Below, piece by piece: positions 7,797-10,000 of a DNA stretch of 10,000 nt. A model generated the notes under the pieces. The model worked only from the letters and a program-made list of their open reading frames with translations. It did not search any database and was not told the DNA's origin. Each line of letters opens with the position of its first letter. Positions within the stretch are counted from its first letter, which is position 1. The position numbers and the translations under genes were made by a program. This DNA is from Theodoxus fluviatilis (taxonomy: Eukaryota; Mollusca; Gastropoda; Cycloneritida; Neritidae). The stretch lies in the NCBI GenBank assembly GCA_034096865.1, contig JAWQFJ010016745.1, forward strand, positions 37,501-47,500, read 5' to 3'.

Positions 7797-7897
7797 GGGA
7801 CTTCATCGGCTTCTCCCTGGCCTGGCTCAGCCTCATGCCCTTCTGCATCCTGGTGGGATTTGCCACACTCATCATCTTCAGGAGAGACCTGCACACG
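7797..7897 (+). CDS. DOLPP1: Dolichyldiphosphatase 1, exon 2 (first membrane segment)
   Basis: This 101-bp exon follows acceptor TTGCAG (7791-7796) and ends at donor ACG|GTAAGA (7897/7898). It enters in phase 1 and leaves in phase 0. It encodes residues 23-56. A hydrophobic run from about Phe28 to Phe50, containing FCILVGFATLIIF, is the first transmembrane helix, followed by basic RRDLHT. This parallels the vertebrate [27 protein letters not shown] region block by block. The preferred acceptor has only a modest pyrimidine tract; a pyrimidine-richer AG at 7750-7751 would place a stop codon directly after the junction, so it cannot be the coding acceptor. A T/G homopolymer tract lies about 90 bp upstream. 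Confidence 0.93.
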
Positions 7898-8035
7898 GTA
7901 AGATGCCTGCCTTCTCACTGGAGGCGGTGGTGGTGGTGGTGGCGGCGACAGCGGCTGCTGTGGCGATGATGACGACGACAATGACAATGACAACAACATT
8001 GATGATCTTCATTCTCTACTTCTCTATCTCCACAG
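7898..8035 (+). other. DOLPP1: DOLPP1 intron 2 with trinucleotide repeats
   Basis: This is a short 138-bp phase-0 intron with borders GTAAGA...CCACAG. Its interior (about 7919-8005) is a run of GGT/GGC, then GAC/GAT and ACA/ATG triplets, an impure trinucleotide microsatellite that is G-rich on the sense strand. Open frames through it are products of the triplet repeat, not exons. Confidence 0.85.
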
Positions 8036-8120
8036 ATATCATACTTCCTGGGAATGCTCCTGAATGAGGGTATCAACTTCACTTTAAAACACATCATCAA
8101 AGAATCCCGTCCTCAGCGAG
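8036..8120 (+). CDS. DOLPP1: Dolichyldiphosphatase 1, exon 3 (PAP2 motif 1)
   Basis: This 85-bp exon follows acceptor CCACAG (8030-8035) and ends at donor G|GTATGT (8120/8121), leaving phase 1. It encodes residues 57-84, starting ISYFLGMLLNEGINF and ending KHIIKESRPQR. K74, R81 and P82 form K-x6-R-P, the first signature motif of the PAP2 phosphatase superfamily. The segment aligns with vertebrate ISFLGGLALNEGVNW...EPRP. The later PAP2 motifs (the SSHS-type histidine and the R-x5-H motif) must be in exons beyond 10000; I found none in 8121-10000. Together the three exons give about 84 of the roughly 240 residues usual for the family. Confidence 0.93.
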
Positions 8121-8203
8121 GTATGTATAATTTTTTTTCCTAAAGTTTTAATGAAACAAGAGTAACTTACAGCTAGAACCGCTCAATGTCTCTGTCATCA
8201 GCT

Positions 8204-8260
8204 GGCACCCCTGGCTGCCTGGCTTTCGGGGCCTGCTGCAGCAGCTCTGCCAGGGGCGCC
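8204..8260. repeat. GC-rich inverted repeat (hairpin)
   Basis: GGCACCCCTGGC (8204-8215) pairs with GCCAGGGGCGCC (8249-8260) at 11 of 12 positions. The loop contains a perfect palindrome, CTGCTGCAGCAG (8233-8244). It lies in DOLPP1 intron 3, in a GC-rich island about 70 bp long that stands out from AT-rich surroundings. It may be part of an interspersed repeat spanning roughly 8170-8350; this is not established. Confidence 0.6.
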
Positions 8261-8358
8261 GCCTAGCAGCCTAAGACTAGTAAGAGGCTTTTGAGGGGCA
8301 TTAGGATACAGATCCAACTTGGCTTGCAAACCACTTTGAAAGATTGAGCCCAGTCCAC

Positions 8359-8362
8359 ATGT
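8359..8362. other. Putative target-site duplication, left
   Basis: ATGT directly abuts the left end of the 662-bp element and matches the right flank at 9025-9028. Confidence 0.5.
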
Positions 8363-9024
8363 GTGACCCTCCATCCCAAAATGAGTCTGTCCGGTACCTT
8401 GGTCAATTTTTGGATTTTAATGCCATCAGATTATACTATGAATTAGCTTCAAAATGATACCAAGATTATTTTGATATGTGCAGCGCTCGCAGTTTTAAGA
8501 GCACTTGAAGAAGTGGCAACAAAAAGTGGGGATTTTGAGAAAATGGCATTTGAATTTTGTGCATTTTTGTGCATAGCAGTCACCAAATTGTGATTAAGCT
8601 ATTAAGCTACATTCCTACAATTTGTACAAATGGAAAGAAAACCTTTCAAAAGCCAATAGAATTCTCACTGACCTGTGCAGGAAGGATTCCCTTTGATATT
8701 CATACAAAAATAGAACGCCGATCCTCTCTCTGGAAGTGCCACAGCAGTCAATTGAAGAGGAGGGGTATCATGCAATCAGAATTCAGATCGATTTCTTATG
8801 CAAGGAAGATGACAGTACCTTCGTTTAAGTGTCAGAAACAATGATAAAATTGATATGGAGGTTTAGTTGAAGTCTGAAATCCTCACAGTGTATCTTGCGA
8901 TGGTACTGCTTGCTGAGTACATAAAAATCTCAAAATCCACCTGATGAACCCCTTTGATGAAAATCCAGCTGTATCACGATTTGATCTAAGTATCATACAG
9001 ACTCATTTAGGGATGGAGGGTCAC
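8363..9024. mobile_element. Non-autonomous DNA transposon (MITE-like), 662 bp
   Basis: The 28-bp ends are inverted repeats with one mismatch. The left end (8363-8390) begins GTGACCCTCCATCCC and ends ATGAGTCTGT; the right end (8997-9024) is its reverse complement with T instead of A at one position. Weaker symmetry continues inward for about 18 bp. Both sides are flanked by ATGT (8359-8362 and 9025-9028), a possible 4-bp target duplication, although ACATGT symmetry makes the exact border ambiguous. The interior has no transposase. A plus-strand frame at 8557-8844 has no recognisable domain. The superfamily is not assigned. Confidence 0.85.
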
Positions 9025-9028
9025 ATGT
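9025..9028. other. Putative target-site duplication, right
   Basis: ATGT directly abuts the right end of the 662-bp element and matches the left flank at 8359-8362. Confidence 0.5.
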
Positions 9029-9064
9029 AATAAAAACCGCTGGCGCTGAACCTCCAGGTTTTGG

Positions 9065-9083
9065 CATATATATATATATATAT
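9065..9083. repeat. (AT)n microsatellite
   Basis: A short run of AT dinucleotides between the DNA transposon and the tRNA-like modules. Confidence 0.9.
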
Positions 9084-9240
9084 AAATTTTTAAAGATCGG
9101 CTTCGAACCCGCAACCTCTCGAGAAAAGAGGGGGAAAAACACACACACACACACAAACACAAAAAACCAGGTTGGGTTCGAACCCACAAACTCTTGAAAA
9201 AAGAGAGGAAAGAAAGTTTCAGCTCAGAATCGAACCTGGT
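9084..9240 (-). repeat. Three tRNA-like B-box modules (SINE remnants)
   Basis: On the minus strand, three sequences fit the Pol III B-box core GWTCRANNC: GGTTCGAAGCC (about 9100-9110), GGTTCGAACCC (9175-9185) and GGTTCGATTCT (about 9226-9236). The first two are each next to a related block of CTCTT-type sequence (CGAACCCGCAACCTCTCGAG against CGAACCCACAAACTCTTGAA on the plus strand), giving a 75-bp direct repeat. No convincing A box or full cloverleaf is visible. They look like decayed tRNA-derived SINE pieces, not tRNA genes. A short (CA)n lies between the first two (9140-9155). Confidence 0.45.
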
Positions 9241-9370
9241 CATGCATTGCTCATTGCTCGTGCAAGGCTGGGTAAGTGTTTAAAAAAAAAATCATTTATC
9301 TGTTACGTGTTTGATGGAGTAACCTAAGCTACTGTTGAAGTGTTGTGTGTGGATCCAAAAAGCTTGCTCA

Positions 9371-9466
9371 ACTGTCCTTTGCACTGACTGTCCTATGCAC
9401 AGACTTTCCTTTGCACTGACCGTCCTTTGCATTAACTGTCCTTCACACTGACTGTTCTAAGCACTG
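9371..9466 (+). repeat. 16-bp tandem array, left arm (6 units)
   Basis: Six exact 16-bp units with consensus ACTGTCCTTTGCACTG. Diagnostic variants in order: unit 2 ends CACAG, unit 4 ends CATTA, unit 5 has TTCACACTG, unit 6 has TTCTAAG. Confidence 0.92.
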
Positions 9467-9606
9467 ACAAGGAGATTGTCACGAAGGAAAGGAGGGGAAG
9501 TGCGCTTTCTACAGTGGGTAAAGATCTAGCAGTCCGCTCCAAGTTTTTGTCGCGCTCACGAGTGCTTCGGACACGCACCGGTCATTCTGTGCACTGGTCA
9601 GTGTGA

Positions 9607-9718
9607 AAGTGCATAGGACAGTCAGTGCATCGGACAGTCAGTGCATAGAACAGTCAGTGTGAAGGACAGTTAATGCAAAGGACAGTCCGTGCATAGGACA
9701 GTCAGTGCGAAGGACAGT
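9607..9718 (-). repeat. 16-bp tandem array, right arm (7 units)
   Basis: Seven 16-bp units in inverse orientation. Counting from the outer end (9718) inward, unit 2 ends CACGG, unit 3 ends CATTA, unit 4 has TTCACACTG and unit 5 has TTCTATG. These are the same variants in the same order as the left arm, minus left unit 3, plus two extra inner units. Confidence 0.92.
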
Positions 9719-9864
9719 TGTGCAAGCTTTTTGGCTCCACACACAACACTTCAAGAGTAGATTCTACAATTTTGGAATGCGAGCTTAGGTTACTCCATCA
9801 AACATGTAACAAATAAATGAATTTAAAAAAAACAACACTTACCCTGCCTTGCATGAGCAATGAG

Positions 9865-10000
9865 GATGGTTGATCTTCTGCTTAGCAGCGTCAAGATGGA
9901 AAGAAAGTGGATGTGGTGCTTCATTTTTTCGCATTGATCTGAAGCACCGAGCTGTCACCTCCACCGTTTAATCCTCTTGCTCATAGATCTTAACTCATTG
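9865..10000. other. Intronic sequence, nothing recognised
   Basis: This is the end of the window, within DOLPP1 intron 3. No exon carrying the next PAP2 motifs is visible. Confidence 0.5.

Larger units (their letters stand above)
9250..9864. mobile_element. Foldback-type element with minisatellite-bearing arms
   Basis: The left arm (9250-9466) and right arm (9607-9864) are long inverted repeats. Matching landmarks from the ends inward are CTCATTGCTC, TGCAAGGC, GGGTAAGTGTT, an A/T run, TTTGATGGAGTAACCTAAGC, TTGAAGTGTTGTGTGTGGA, CCAAAAAGCTTGC, then arrays of 16-bp units. The right arm has about 23 extra bases (near 9754-9778) that the left lacks. A 140-bp spacer (9467-9606) separates the arms. 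There is no coding capacity. No clear target duplication flanks the ends. The layout resembles Drosophila foldback elements, whose inverted arms also contain tandem repeats, but no relationship is shown. Confidence 0.85.

Noticed and set aside
7763..8067. Alternative plus-strand frames across DOLPP1 exon 2 and into intron 2
   Set aside because: They run through the donor at 7898 and the triplet repeat. The spliced model with consistent phases explains the conserved residues better.
8557..8844. 95-codon frame inside the 662-bp element as a possible transposase
   Set aside because: Too short, with no DDE/D or zinc-finger pattern. The element is better described as non-autonomous.
9084..9240. 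Functional tRNA gene
   Set aside because: B boxes are present, but there is no A box, anticodon arm or acceptor pairing at the right distances.
9371..9718. CRISPR array
   Set aside because: The 16-bp units are directly adjacent with no spacers, lie in inverted arms, and the genome is eukaryotic.

Overview
The window is eukaryotic, intron-bearing and rich in repeats. It looks like a marine invertebrate, most probably a mollusc (perhaps a gastropod). The reasons are long CA, TTCC and CT microsatellites, LINE fragments of the kind commonly annotated as 'craniofacial development protein 2-like' in molluscan genomes, and short DNA-transposon derivatives. The taxon is inferred from sequence style, not proven. 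|| Core genes: two conserved housekeeping genes lie head to head. On the minus strand, 3704-3477 is the first coding exon of the catalytic subunit of tRNA-guanine transglycosylase (QTRT1). On the plus strand, 4038-4104, 7797-7897 and 8036-8120 are the first three coding exons of dolichyldiphosphatase (DOLPP1). All DOLPP1 junctions have GT/AG borders and consistent phases (1, 0, 1), and exon 3 ends just after the PAP2 signature K-x6-R-P. The 333 bp between the two start codons is a probable bidirectional promoter with two ETS-like sites. The other exons of both genes lie outside the window. || Layout: 1-1215 is the middle part (endonuclease C-terminus into reverse transcriptase) of a minus-strand LINE. 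It breaks off at a GT array (1216-1300). A 378-bp unassigned segment follows, then a CA array (1679-1806) and another CA array (2161-2241). At 2545-3014 is the 3' end of a LINE of the same general family on the plus strand, ending in an ATG/GAT trinucleotide tail. All of this lies in QTRT1 intron 1. || DOLPP1 intron 1 (4105-7796) holds a minus-strand LTR-retrotransposon remnant (candidate LTR 5416-6342, primer-binding-like site, gag-like N-terminus ending near 4850), a 506-bp almost pure pyrimidine tract (6731-7236), and two inverted copies of a short repeat. The second copy has expanded into a T/G homopolymer tract about 90 bp upstream of exon 2. || After exon 3 come a GC-rich hairpin, a 662-bp non-autonomous DNA transposon with near-perfect 28-bp inverted termini (8363-9024), three tRNA-like B-box modules (9099-9236), and a 615-bp foldback element (9250-9864). 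Each arm of the foldback carries an array of 16-bp units. The two genes share no pathway: one modifies the tRNA wobble base and the other recycles dolichyl diphosphate in the ER. Any link is through shared promoter control.
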